Origin: Planctomycetaceae bacterium
GTDB lineage: Bacteria; Planctomycetota; Planctomycetia; Planctomycetales; Planctomycetaceae
Reading direction: 5' to 3'
Assembly (NCBI GenBank): GCA_020426085.1
Contig: JAGQQP010000094.1
Location: 1-10,606 of the forward strand
DNA length: 10,606 bases
Part shown: positions 1-7,215 of the stretch, in pieces
Position numbering within the stretch: position 1 is the stretch's first letter
Layout: the number at the start of each line of letters is the position of its first letter
Notes under the pieces: generated by a model
The model's input: the letters and a program-made list of their open reading frames with translations, nothing else
Databases searched by the model: none
Told to the model about the DNA's origin: nothing
Translations under genes and position numbers: made by a program

Positions 1-330
1 TGGCAGGAAGCACTCACCCTCGATCCACAGAGTGCATTTACCCGTTACAATCTTGCGCGGAATAAGATTCGTCTGAATCAGGATTCTGAGGCACTGGCAG
101 ACCTGAATCTGCTGTTGAAAGAGCATCCCGAGTTTGAGCTGGCAGAACAGGGGCTGGAGTCTCTGGTGATTTCACCCGATTCAAAACTATCTGCCGACGA
201 GTTTCAGGCTGCCGCCCACAGTCTGGAACAACTGGCCCGGTTCTATGAACAGACCGGGCGCAAGCCATTTCAGAAGCACGCATTACAATTGGCTGAAATC
301 GCAACCCGGCGCAGTGAAGAACAGAAATAA
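1..330 (+). CDS. TPR-repeat protein, C-terminal part (5' end outside window)
   Basis: The frame is open from the first base of the window and stops with TAA at 328-330, giving 109 visible residues with the start lying upstream. The visible part is almost entirely helical. It reads as the end of a tetratricopeptide array: an LDP turn followed by YNLA, then an EAL helix and LLLKEHPE, which match the usual TPR positions (A/L in helix A, A-L in helix B, closing P). A final stretch (about residues 60-109) is rich in A, L, E and Q and ends in a charged KR-E tail without a membrane segment. TPR arrays are protein-docking scaffolds, so a specific function cannot be read from this fragment. An internal TTG at 115 could be mistaken for a start, but the TPR pattern continues upstream of it, so it is not one. 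The gene converges on the lipoprotein gene with only 41 bp between them, and no clear terminator is visible there. Confidence 0.75.
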   Translation, partial: WQEALTLDPQSAFTRYNLARNKIRLNQDSEALADLNLLLKEHPEFELAEQGLESLVISPDSKLSADEFQAAAHSLEQLARFYEQTGRKPFQKHALQLAEIATRRSEEQK

Positions 331-371
331 GTTGCACCACTTCGAGCTGTGAACGGTTCCAGCCGGATTAT

Positions 372-806
372 TTATTTTGACTGCAGATCGAAATCGATTG
401 TATTTTCACCTGCTTTGACTTCAGCCGTCAGCGTGGTGTCTTTATTGTACTGGGCAGGAACCTTTTCTTTGGGAACCTCTTTTTGTGCTTCCTTCGTTTC
501 GAGGTTGCCTTCAGGAGCTTTGAATGTGGTGATGCTCACTGTGTGTTTTCCAAGTTTGGCCCCTTTGAGCGTCGAGGTATAATCCAGCTCATACTTACCT
601 GTCGCATCGGTGGTTCCTGATGAAGTCCGTCCGCTTTCCGGCTGGAATATAACGAGTGCCTCTGCAAGTGGAGTACCATCAAGGGTAACGGTTCCTGTAA
701 CAGTTCCTGTTTCCGGCACGTCATCGGGACCCGAACTGCAACCATCACACAAAAAAATGCCGCAGACCAGTAAAACAACAACGCGAAGTTGAGCATCAAT
801 TTTCAT
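372..806 (-). CDS. Small lipoprotein with carboxypeptidase-regulatory-like (beta-sandwich) domain
   Basis: This is a 144-residue exported protein of a type very common in planctomycetes. An n-region with K2 and R8 is followed by a hydrophobic stretch (9-19) and a cysteine-containing end at C20-D-G-C23. C23 is the probable lipidated residue, although the lipobox is imperfect (C at -3 instead of L, D at -2). The mature part is a transthyretin/carboxypeptidase-regulatory-like fold: GTVTLDG-PL at about 38-47, VIFQP at 52-56, T-DATGKYEL at 65-74 and GKHTVSI at 86-92. A lysine/glutamate-rich loop follows, and then the VPAQYN motif (116-121), which planctomycete members often carry near the C-terminus. 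In this phylum such genes often follow a DUF1559 pilin-like gene. Here the gene stands alone behind the transaldolase terminator, so it should have its own promoter within 807-982. Only a weak purine-rich ribosome site (AGAAGA) precedes the ATG at 804-806. The function is unknown; a cell-surface or periplasmic binding role is a guess. Confidence 0.8.
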   Translation of the reverse strand: MKIDAQLRVVVLLVCGIFLCDGCSSGPDDVPETGTVTGTVTLDGTPLAEALVIFQPESGRTSSGTTDATGKYELDYTSTLKGAKLGKHTVSITTFKAPEGNLETKEAQKEVPKEKVPAQYNKDTTLTAEVKAGENTIDFDLQSK

Positions 807-982
807 CAGGAGCGTCTTCTACCTCAGACTAAATTGGAAAATGATTGTTGAAATTTGTGAATGACCAGACGAAGTTATCGAAATCAGCCAGCTGAATCCA
901 CAGAACACCCGTCTTTTGCAGGCAAAAACAGAATGAAATCCGCATTCGATATTCGAAACAATGTACAAACAAGTGTGCAAAG

Positions 983-1018
983 AAAAAAATCAGGCCTCTG
1001 CACATGAGAGAGACCTGA
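983..1018 (-). terminator. Intrinsic terminator downstream of transaldolase
   Basis: On the minus strand a ten-base-pair stem (arms 990-999 and 1009-1018, one G-U wobble in the transcript, 9-nt loop) is followed directly by a run of seven U residues (plus-strand A7 at 983-989) and then CUUU. It lies about 40 nt beyond the transaldolase stop codon. This is a textbook Rho-independent terminator, and it separates the transaldolase gene from the lipoprotein gene. The rest of 807-982 holds no gene. I see only a 13-bp palindrome at 945-957 and A/T-rich sequence in which the lipoprotein promoter should lie. Confidence 0.85.
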
Positions 1019-1059
1019 CTTCGATGATAGTCTGCTTTAATTTTGACCCTGGTTAATAA

Positions 1060-2145
1060 TCAGTCTGCCTGTACCAGTGATTCACTTTTGGTTGTAATCA
1101 CTTCCATCAGTTCATTCCAGGATTTCACAAAAGACTCTGCTCCCTCTTTCTGCAGCCGGGCAGCGAGTGCCTGATTATCAACTCCTGCCTGAGTGAATTC
1201 GTTGAGCAAGGATTCACTGTCACCTCCATCGACGGGCAAAGCGTCCCCGACTTCACCATGATCGGCAAAGGCATTCAGAGTCTGTTCCGGCATCGTGTTG
1301 ACAGTAAACGGCGATGCGAGGGAGGTGATATACAATACGTCGGATGCATTGGGATCTTTCGATCCGGTACTGGCCCAGAGCAGACGCTGCGGGCGGGCAC
1401 CGAAGTTCAGAGCCCGCTGCCAGCGGGGTGAATTGATCAGGTCTGCATAAGCTTTGTAAGCTTTGAGTCCGATGGTAATCCCCAGACGGTTGTGAAGTGC
1501 TTCAGGAACCTCATCAACAATAGCGCGGTCCCAGCGGCTGATAAACAGGGAAGCAACGGAACCGACGGCAGGATTGAGTCCCGCTTCAATGCGTCGTTCA
1601 ACGCCTCTCAAATAAGCTTCGGCAGCATCAACATAATGCTCGCTGGAGAACAACAGCGTGACATTCACAGGGATCCCGGCAAAGGTGGCTTCCTCAATCG
1701 CAGGAAGTCCTTCTTTCGTACCGGGGATTTTGATCAGTACATTGGGGCGACCGGCACGTTCATGCAGATCTTTCGCTGCCGCCAGAGTGCTCTCGGTATC
1801 GTAAGCGAGCAGGGGGGAGACTTCCAGGGAGACCCAGCCATCCACGCCATCAGTTCGGTCCCAGACCGGGCGAAACAGATCAGCAGCCTGCGTGATGTCA
1901 TCCAGGGCCACTTCAAAGAACAGCTCTTCACCTTCTTTGCCGTTCTTAAATTTTTCCTGAATGGAGCTGTCGTAAGATTCGCTGTTTTTGATCGCCTGAT
2001 GAAAGATGGTCGGATTGGAAGTAAGTCCGGTTACCGAAAGTTCATCGATATAACGCTGCAGAGTCCCGCTGGAGAGCAGGTCTCGAGTGATATTATCCAG
2101 CCAGAGACTTTGTCCCAGGTTGTGAAGTTGCTGATTCGCATTCAT
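1060..2145 (-). CDS. tal: Transaldolase (mycobacterial/cyanobacterial-type subfamily)
   Basis: This cytosolic enzyme of the non-oxidative pentose phosphate pathway moves a dihydroxyacetone unit from sedoheptulose-7-phosphate to glyceraldehyde-3-phosphate, giving erythrose-4-phosphate and fructose-6-phosphate. The 361-residue length and the N-terminal pattern LWLDNITRDLL plus GLTSNPTIF match the longer subfamily seen in mycobacteria and cyanobacteria rather than the roughly 317-residue E. coli TalB. Catalytic elements are visible in order: D17, the TSNP motif (42-45), E108 in VSLEVSP, the Schiff-base lysine K139 in VLIKIPGT, and the VNVTLLFS strand after it. The frame extends 18 codons further upstream, but the ATG at 2143-2145 is preceded by a strong GGAGG eight bases away, and family homology begins there, so the shorter start is used. 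No phosphoglucose isomerase domain is fused to it, unlike some relatives. It lies 176 nt downstream of the RND pump gene on the same strand, with a palindrome between them, and ends before a clear intrinsic terminator. Confidence 0.95.
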   Translation of the reverse strand: MNANQQLHNLGQSLWLDNITRDLLSSGTLQRYIDELSVTGLTSNPTIFHQAIKNSESYDSSIQEKFKNGKEGEELFFEVALDDITQAADLFRPVWDRTDGVDGWVSLEVSPLLAYDTESTLAAAKDLHERAGRPNVLIKIPGTKEGLPAIEEATFAGIPVNVTLLFSSEHYVDAAEAYLRGVERRIEAGLNPAVGSVASLFISRWDRAIVDEVPEALHNRLGITIGLKAYKAYADLINSPRWQRALNFGARPQRLLWASTGSKDPNASDVLYITSLASPFTVNTMPEQTLNAFADHGEVGDALPVDGGDSESLLNEFTQAGVDNQALAARLQKEGAESFVKSWNELMEVITTKSESLVQAD

Positions 2146-2153
2146 CAGTATAA

Positions 2154-2158
2154 CCTCC
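2154..2158 (-). promoter_or_regulatory. Shine-Dalgarno site fixing the transaldolase start
   Basis: The minus strand reads GGAGG here, with eight bases to the ATG at 2143-2145. The in-frame ATG further upstream (2197-2199) lies inside a palindrome and has no such site, so this motif decides the start. Confidence 0.8.
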
Positions 2159-2196
2159 AGAAATGGTGGTGAAACTTGCAAAGATGAGAAGACTGT

Positions 2197-2214
2197 CAAT
2201 GAGAGGTCTCATTG
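2197..2214. repeat. Perfect 18-bp palindrome upstream of transaldolase (possible operator)
   Basis: The sequence CAATGAGA-GG-TCTCATTG has perfect 8-bp arms around a 2-bp centre. It sits 51 bp upstream of the transaldolase ATG and just over 100 bp beyond the pump stop codon. On the minus strand it is followed by ACAGTCTTCTC rather than a U-run, and the loop is too tight for a good terminator hairpin. A dimeric regulator's binding site is therefore the more likely reading, but this is inference and no regulator gene is nearby. Confidence 0.4.
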
Positions 2215-2321
2215 TCGTCAATTTTCTCAGTCAATGGAAGGCTGAGTCGAATCGTATCTTCCCCGGTAGCATAATAATTCCTGAGCTGCAGTCAGGCAGG
2301 GCCACTCTGGCATGCAGGGTG

Positions 2322-5300
2322 TCAGAGTGACGCATCTGTTTCTGTCGAAGCTGCACCGACGGTTGTCAATTCAGCTGCTTTCTGGTTTGCTGCCGATTCT
2401 TTGTTGACTCCCTTTTTCGACTTGCGTGCATAACGTCGCAGCACAACATAGAAGACCGGGGTGAGAAACAGACCGAACAGGGTGACTCCCAGCATACCGC
2501 TGAAAACCGCTGTTCCGAGCACGCGCCGCATTTCAAAACCGGCACCGGTGGCGATCAACAAGGGTATCACACCCAGAATGAATGAGAACGCCGTCATCAG
2601 AATCGGTCGTAATCTTAATCGACAGGCATCAACGGCAGCCTGGAACCGATCCTTGCCGGCGTCTTCTTCCGCTTTCGCGAATTCAACAATCAGAATGGCA
2701 TTCTTACAGGCCAGACCTACCAGAACGATAAAACCGATCTGTGTCAGAATGTTATTGTCCATACCGCGAAACCAGATACCAATGATGGCAAACAACAGGC
2801 AGAGGGGTACGATTAAAATAATCGCCAGGGGTAAAGTCCAGCTTTCGTACTGGGCAGACAGGGTCAGGAATACGAATAAAACAGCGAGAGGAAAGAGAAA
2901 GACAATCGTATTTCCCGCCTGACGCTCCTGAAAGGCGATCTCAGTCCAGGCATAACCAAAGCCCGGTGGCAGATTCTCGTCAGCCAGTTGTTCCATCGTC
3001 GCTAATGACTGCCCCGTACTGTAACCCTGCACGGTATTTCCATTGAGATCCGCAGCCGGGAACAGATTGAAACGGACGATTCGATCCGGTCCCGCTGTCC
3101 GTTTCAGTTCTACGACTGATCCGAGAGGCACACTTGTGCCACGTGCACTGCGTGTTCGCAAACGCAGAATGTCGTCCGGCTCATCACGGAATTCTGGTTC
3201 TGCCTGAGCTGTCACCCGGTATGTTCGACCGAGGAAGTTGAAATCATTCACATAGACCGAGCCGAGATAGACCTCAAGTGCTTCAAAGATATTGCTGATG
3301 GGAATATCCAGCATCTGGGCTTTGGTACGATCCACGTTCGCATAAATCTGGGGCACGCTGATCCGGAAATTGGAGAAGACCTGAACCAGGCCCGGCTGTT
3401 CATTCGCCTTCGCCAGCATCGTTTCGGTAACCTGGTTTAGCGCTTCAATGCCGGCTCCCCCCTGATCCTGCACATACATTTTGTATCCGCCCCCTCGTCC
3501 AATGCCGCGGACCGGTGGTGGGGGGATGATGAAAACCTGTGCTTCGTTGATCACTGCGACTTCGCGACGCAGATCGTCAATAATCGCATTGACGCCTCGT
3601 CCTCGCGCAGCGCGTTCCTTGGCATCTTCCAGAGGCAGAAACGAAACAGCGGCATTGGGACTGATGGTAAAGGTCGAACCCGACAGGCCGGCGATTCCCA
3701 CTGAGTGAGCGACGCCGTCAATCTTGCTGCCGATCGCGGCGACGCGTTGCGTCACCACATCGGTTCGCGCCAGAGAGGCTCCGTCAGGCAGTCTGATACT
3801 TACAATGATATATCCCTGATCCTGGGCTGGAATGAAACCTGACGGTACTATGCCAAAACTGAACCAGGTGGCAACCAGCAGTCCGCCGTAAATCAGCAGC
3901 GAAACTCCGGAGAATCGGATGATGCGCGAAACAATACCTGCATAAATATTTCCAGTGAAGTCAAAAAAGCGATTGAACGCTCGGAAAAACCAGCCAAATA
4001 ACACATCGACGATTTTGCCCATCCGGTTTCGTTCTGAGTTTTTCGGTTTGAGCAACAGTGCGCAAAGGGCAGGGCTCAACGTCAGTGAGACAAACGTGGA
4101 GAACGCCGTGGAAATGGCGATCGTGAGGGCAAACTGTTGATAAAACCGGCCGCTGAGACTCGGGACAAACATGGTAGGAACAAACACTGCAATCAAAACC
4201 AGAGTCGTGGCAATGAGAGCCGAACCGACTTCATCCATCGCTTTATGAGTTGCTTCGCGTGGAGAAAGACCATCGGCAATCAGCCGCTCTACATTCTCAA
4301 CGACCACGATTGCGTCATCCACAACGATACCGATGGCAAGTACGAGCCCAAACAGTGACAGGGTATTGAGCGTCACACCAAACAACTGCATGGCGGCGAA
4401 CGTACCGATAAGTGAAATCGGAATGGCAATGACGGGGATGATCGTGGGCCGCCATCCGTGTAGGAACAGAAACACGGTCAGTACAACCAGGATGGTCGTA
4501 ATGTATAACGTCTCGAAGACTTCTGCGATTGATTCTTCCACATAGTCGGTTGGGTTGTAAGCAATCTCATAGCCGACCCCTTCCGGAAAATCTTTATTCA
4601 GGTTGGCCATCGTCTGCTTGATTTCTTCAGCCGCATCCACGGCATTCGTCCCCGGTCGTTGATAGACCAGAATCGCGACGGCAGGCTTCCCGTCAAGATA
4701 ACTGATTCGCGAGTAGTCCTGTGCACCCAGCTCAATGCGGGCAACATCACTCAATCGTGTCACACGACCATCGTCGCCTCGCTTCACGACGATCTGGCCG
4801 AACTCTTCGACTTCCTGTAACCGTCCCTGAGTTGTGACATTCAACTGGAATGCGCCGCTGTTATCGATAGGGGGCTGACCGATCACGCCCGCTGCCACCT
4901 GCACGTTCTGCTGACGCACTTCCTGCACGATATCGCCGACAGTGAGACCGACATGGGTCATTTTCTCGATATCGAGCCAGACCCGCATGGAGTATTCATT
5001 ACCACCGGCGACGCGAATATCTCCGACGCCATCCAGTCGCATGAGTGCATCGCGAATTCGCAGAAAGGCAAAGTTACTGATATATAGCTGATCTCGACTA
5101 TTGTCGGGTGAATTCAAATGTACCACCATCAGCATGTCGGGAATCTGTTTGCGGGTTGTCACTCCAATCTGTCGTACTGCTTCAGGCAACCGCGCTTCGG
5201 CTACCGCGACCCGGTTCTGTACCAGCACCTGGGCATCATCCAGATCTGTGCCCAGTTTGAAAGTCACGGTGAGCTGCATGGTGCCGTCACTGCTGGATGA

Positions 5301-5546
5301 CGATTCCATGTAAAGCATGTTGTCCACGCCGTTCATTTCCTGTTCGATCGGCGTCGCGACTGTATCGGCAATGACCTGGGGCGTCGCTCCTGGATAACTC
5401 GCGCGAACGACAATCGTCGGTGGTGCTACGTCAGGATATTGAGATACCGGCAGAGCGATATAGGCAATCGCTCCAATCAATACGACCATGAACGATAAGA
5501 CGGAGGCGAAGATCGGACGTTCGATAAAGAAATGGGGAAACTTCAT
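2322..5546 (-). CDS. RND-family multidrug efflux pump, inner-membrane permease (AcrB/MexB-type, HAE1)
   Basis: This 1,074-residue protein is a proton-driven trimeric pump of the inner membrane that pushes drugs, detergents or other amphiphiles toward an outer-membrane duct. The length equals the family norm. The N-terminus (FPHFFIERPIFASVLS) is the classic HAE1 opening into TM1. The large periplasmic loop follows, with the QNRVAVAEARLP segment near 109-121. TM4 carries the proton-relay pair D410-D411 in GIVVDDAIVVVENVER. The second half has K948 in TM10 (GLACKNAILIVEFAK) and R980 in RLRPILMTA, completing the relay residues known from AcrB (D407, D408, K940, R971). A lysine- and alanine-rich cytoplasmic tail starts near 1040. 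The ATG at 5544-5546 overlaps the stop of the fusion-protein gene (ATGA), and AGGGGA lies six bases upstream, so translation is probably coupled. A 28-codon upstream extension of the frame lies inside the neighbour and lacks homology. Substrates cannot be inferred. No outer-membrane channel gene follows; the next gene is transaldolase. Confidence 0.96.
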   Translation of the reverse strand: MKFPHFFIERPIFASVLSFMVVLIGAIAYIALPVSQYPDVAPPTIVVRASYPGATPQVIADTVATPIEQEMNGVDNMLYMESSSSSDGTMQLTVTFKLGTDLDDAQVLVQNRVAVAEARLPEAVRQIGVTTRKQIPDMLMVVHLNSPDNSRDQLYISNFAFLRIRDALMRLDGVGDIRVAGGNEYSMRVWLDIEKMTHVGLTVGDIVQEVRQQNVQVAAGVIGQPPIDNSGAFQLNVTTQGRLQEVEEFGQIVVKRGDDGRVTRLSDVARIELGAQDYSRISYLDGKPAVAILVYQRPGTNAVDAAEEIKQTMANLNKDFPEGVGYEIAYNPTDYVEESIAEVFETLYITTILVVLTVFLFLHGWRPTIIPVIAIPISLIGTFAAMQLFGVTLNTLSLFGLVLAIGIVVDDAIVVVENVERLIADGLSPREATHKAMDEVGSALIATTLVLIAVFVPTMFVPSLSGRFYQQFALTIAISTAFSTFVSLTLSPALCALLLKPKNSERNRMGKIVDVLFGWFFRAFNRFFDFTGNIYAGIVSRIIRFSGVSLLIYGGLLVATWFSFGIVPSGFIPAQDQGYIIVSIRLPDGASLARTDVVTQRVAAIGSKIDGVAHSVGIAGLSGSTFTISPNAAVSFLPLEDAKERAARGRGVNAIIDDLRREVAVINEAQVFIIPPPPVRGIGRGGGYKMYVQDQGGAGIEALNQVTETMLAKANEQPGLVQVFSNFRISVPQIYANVDRTKAQMLDIPISNIFEALEVYLGSVYVNDFNFLGRTYRVTAQAEPEFRDEPDDILRLRTRSARGTSVPLGSVVELKRTAGPDRIVRFNLFPAADLNGNTVQGYSTGQSLATMEQLADENLPPGFGYAWTEIAFQERQAGNTIVFLFPLAVLFVFLTLSAQYESWTLPLAIILIVPLCLLFAIIGIWFRGMDNNILTQIGFIVLVGLACKNAILIVEFAKAEEDAGKDRFQAAVDACRLRLRPILMTAFSFILGVIPLLIATGAGFEMRRVLGTAVFSGMLGVTLFGLFLTPVFYVVLRRYARKSKKGVNKESAANQKAAELTTVGAASTETDASL

Positions 5547-6955
5547 TGAGAATCCCCTGACGGCCCATCCAGCAAAGTTACCTTTTGTGTTCCTGTCTGG
5601 GGAAGCGGATCGGGGGCAGGTGAGATCCATTGCTCGGGAGGCAGTGGTTCGTAATCATCAGGTAATCCGTCTTCGATGACTTCGATAGTTCCCTGTTGGG
5701 AAGTGACTTTCATATCAGGGCGCGCCTGCAGCAGCCCTTCGATGATGAGCGATTCATTTCCGGATAATCCCTCGCGTACCACACGTAAGCCATCGACGAT
5801 GGGCCCGAGTTTCACAATCTGACGTTGCACAACATCATCCACAACATGGTAGACATACTGTGCTGACTGATCCGTGCCAACCGCAGAATCTGGTATCAGG
5901 ACTGCGTCGTAAGAGGCACTGCCGGGAATACGAATGCGTGCAAACATGCCCGGTACGAGTACCTGGTCTTTGTTTGGGAAAACGCATCGTGCCCGCATGC
6001 TCGCGGTGTCTGCATCAAATCGATTGTCGACAAAGTCCATATGTCCCTTGTGAGGAAAACCGGATTCATCAACCAGTCCCAGGAAAACCGGATTTTTGGC
6101 CTCGCGCGAACTGGCTCGTTTACCGGCCTGAGCCTGTCGAATGTATTTCAAGACGTCCTGTTCGTTAGCATCAAAATTACAGTAGATGGGCTTAACGGAA
6201 GTAATGGTGGTCAGCAGACTCGAGTTGGTTGTGCCGCCATTAATCAGATTTCCTTCAGAGACCTGTTTACGACTGATGCGACCGGAAACAGGGGCATAAA
6301 TTCGCGTGTAATCCAGATTGAGCTGCGCCGTTTCGATTCCGGCTTTCGCTGCTTCAATCACCGCCAGCGCAGTTTCGATAGTCGCCTTTGCGGAACTGAT
6401 TCCCGCCTGGCTGGCTTCGTGGTCCGCTTTCGCCTGCAAATAAGCTGCTTCCTGTTGATCCAGTTCATCTTGAGTTGTCACATTTTTCGATTTTAGAGAG
6501 CGTGCCCTTTTTAACTGTGCCGTTGAAAGTACCAGTTGTGCTTCTGATTGCTGATATTGTGCTTTCGCTTCTTCCAGTTGTGCCTTTGCCTGAACCAGTT
6601 GCGAATTTGCCTGACTCAGAGAGGCACGGGCTCCGTTGAGCTCCGCCTGATAAGGACGCGGGTCGATAATGAAAAGCAGATCATCTTTATTGACGATTTG
6701 TCCTTCGTCAAAATGTGTGGATTTCAGATAGCCGCTGACACGTGCCCGGATCTCCACAAAATCAATTGCTTCGAGCCGCCCCGTGTAGGCATCCCACTCG
6801 ACAATCTGCTTGGTGACTGGTTTTGCCACAGTGACGACTGGCAATACTTTCTGTGTGGCAGCGGGGTTCTGCTGGTTACAACCAGCCAGACAGACAGAGA
6901 AAAAGAACAGGAAAACCGACATTAATTGTCGTAGAGATTTCAGGTGACTTTTCAA
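5543..6955 (-). CDS. RND efflux periplasmic adaptor (membrane fusion protein, AcrA/MexA-type lipoprotein)
   Basis: This 470-residue adaptor would link the inner-membrane pump to an outer-membrane channel. A basic n-region (K2, K6, R9) and hydrophobic core lead to the lipobox LAGC, with C26 the lipidation site. A beta-barrel/lipoyl half (TGRLEA, VSGYLK, DDLLFIIDPRPYQAEL) precedes an alanine/glutamine-rich coiled-coil hairpin (about 103-157 and 161-214), then the second lipoyl half (YAPVSGRISRKQVSEGNLI, 220-238), the barrel domain and a membrane-proximal domain. The hairpin tip reads R150-xxx-L154-x6-T161, close to the RxxxLxxxxxxS motif known to contact TolC-type channels. Each helix is about 54 residues by eye, longer than in AcrA. 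The last 45 residues are acidic and proline-rich beyond the usual domain end. The start is a TTG at 6953-6955: GGAGG lies ten bases upstream, and this start supplies the basic n-region, whereas the next ATG (codon 12) would remove all positive charge before the signal core. It is the first gene of the operon and ends in the ATGA overlap with the pump gene. Confidence 0.93.
   Translation of the reverse strand: MKSHLKSLRQLMSVFLFFFSVCLAGCNQQNPAATQKVLPVVTVAKPVTKQIVEWDAYTGRLEAIDFVEIRARVSGYLKSTHFDEGQIVNKDDLLFIIDPRPYQAELNGARASLSQANSQLVQAKAQLEEAKAQYQQSEAQLVLSTAQLKRARSLKSKNVTTQDELDQQEAAYLQAKADHEASQAGISSAKATIETALAVIEAAKAGIETAQLNLDYTRIYAPVSGRISRKQVSEGNLINGGTTNSSLLTTITSVKPIYCNFDANEQDVLKYIRQAQAGKRASSREAKNPVFLGLVDESGFPHKGHMDFVDNRFDADTASMRARCVFPNKDQVLVPGMFARIRIPGSASYDAVLIPDSAVGTDQSAQYVYHVVDDVVQRQIVKLGPIVDGLRVVREGLSGNESLIIEGLLQARPDMKVTSQQGTIEVIEDGLPDDYEPLPPEQWISPAPDPLPQTGTQKVTLLDGPSGDSQ
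5553..5558 (-). promoter_or_regulatory. Shine-Dalgarno site of the pump gene, inside the adaptor gene
   Basis: The minus strand reads AGGGGA with six bases to the ATG at 5544-5546. The site lies within the final codons of the adaptor gene, next to the ATGA overlap at 5543-5546. That arrangement suggests translational coupling and controlled subunit stoichiometry. Confidence 0.7.
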
Positions 6956-6964
6956 GGTAACAAT

Positions 6965-6991
6965 GCCTCCTGTCAGCAGGGAGGCCTGCTG
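6965..6991 (-). promoter_or_regulatory. mRNA leader with two mutually exclusive hairpins at the efflux-operon ribosome binding site
   Basis: The operon's Shine-Dalgarno GGAGG corresponds to plus-strand 6966-6970, ten bases before the TTG start. In the transcript GGAGGC (6965-6970) is perfectly complementary to GCCUCC (6980-6985), giving a six-base-pair GC-rich hairpin with a nine-base loop that would hide the ribosome site. An alternative hairpin with seven perfect base pairs (6974-6980 with 6985-6991, four-base loop) uses the same GCCUCC segment and would free the ribosome site. The complementarity is seen directly; a regulatory role is inference. Confidence 0.45.
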
Positions 6992-7128
6992 GCTGTCATG
7001 TTATGTCGTATTTAACTGCACTTAGGTGAGCTGCGCGGGCGGGAGTCTGTCAGATCGTAAGCCTGACTAATGGTCTTTATGGTGTTAATTTACATGTAGT
7101 CTATGTTTGCTGGGTGAACAAGGCAACT

Positions 7129-7148
7129 TATCAAATTGGAATTTGATA
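7129..7148. promoter_or_regulatory. Perfect 20-bp palindrome, operator candidate
   Basis: The sequence TATCAAATT-GG-AATTTGATA has perfect 9-bp arms around a 2-bp centre. Its length, AT-rich arms and position between divergent genes fit the binding site of a homodimeric repressor such as the TetR- or MarR-type regulators that often control RND pumps. No regulator gene lies in the window, so the assignment is inference. It has no U-run on either side and a tight centre, which argues against a terminator. Confidence 0.5.
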
Positions 7149-7169
7149 CAAAATTCCTGAAAGTCAGAG

Positions 7170-7215
7170 ATCACCTGTGTGCTAAAGCAAACATCGGCAA
7201 CAGATCGCAGGTGAT
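7170..7215. repeat. Inverted repeat with 8-bp arms ATCACCTG / CAGGTGAT and a 30-bp spacer
   Basis: Perfect 8-bp arms at 7170-7177 and 7208-7215 enclose 30 bases. A further short inverted repeat (7225-7237) and related CACC/GGTG words (7241-7254) follow. It could be two half-sites for a DNA-binding protein or a stem in the 5' leader of the oxidoreductase transcript. It is too weak to name. Confidence 0.3.

Noticed and set aside
190..400. Possible terminator between the TPR gene and the convergent lipoprotein gene
   Set aside because: Only very short dyads (3 bp arms) are present and no hairpin with a U-run was found on either strand.
945..957. TTCGATATTCGAA palindrome upstream of the lipoprotein gene
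   Set aside because: The arms are only 5 bp around TAT. A dyad this short in AT-rich sequence is expected by chance and nothing else supports it.
1492..2172. 226-codon plus-strand frame opposite transaldolase
   Set aside because: It is antisense to a confidently identified enzyme gene; its composition reflects the complementary strand and it has no recognisable motif.
2303..2329. Inverted repeat CACTCTG...CAGAGTG over the pump stop codon
   Set aside because: The arms are only 7 bp with a 13-base loop and no U-run follows on the minus strand, so a terminator is not supported.
2322..5630. 28-codon N-terminal extension of the pump gene
   Set aside because: The extension lies within the adaptor gene in another frame, lacks pump homology, and the ATG at 5544-5546 has a ribosome site and the family N-terminus.
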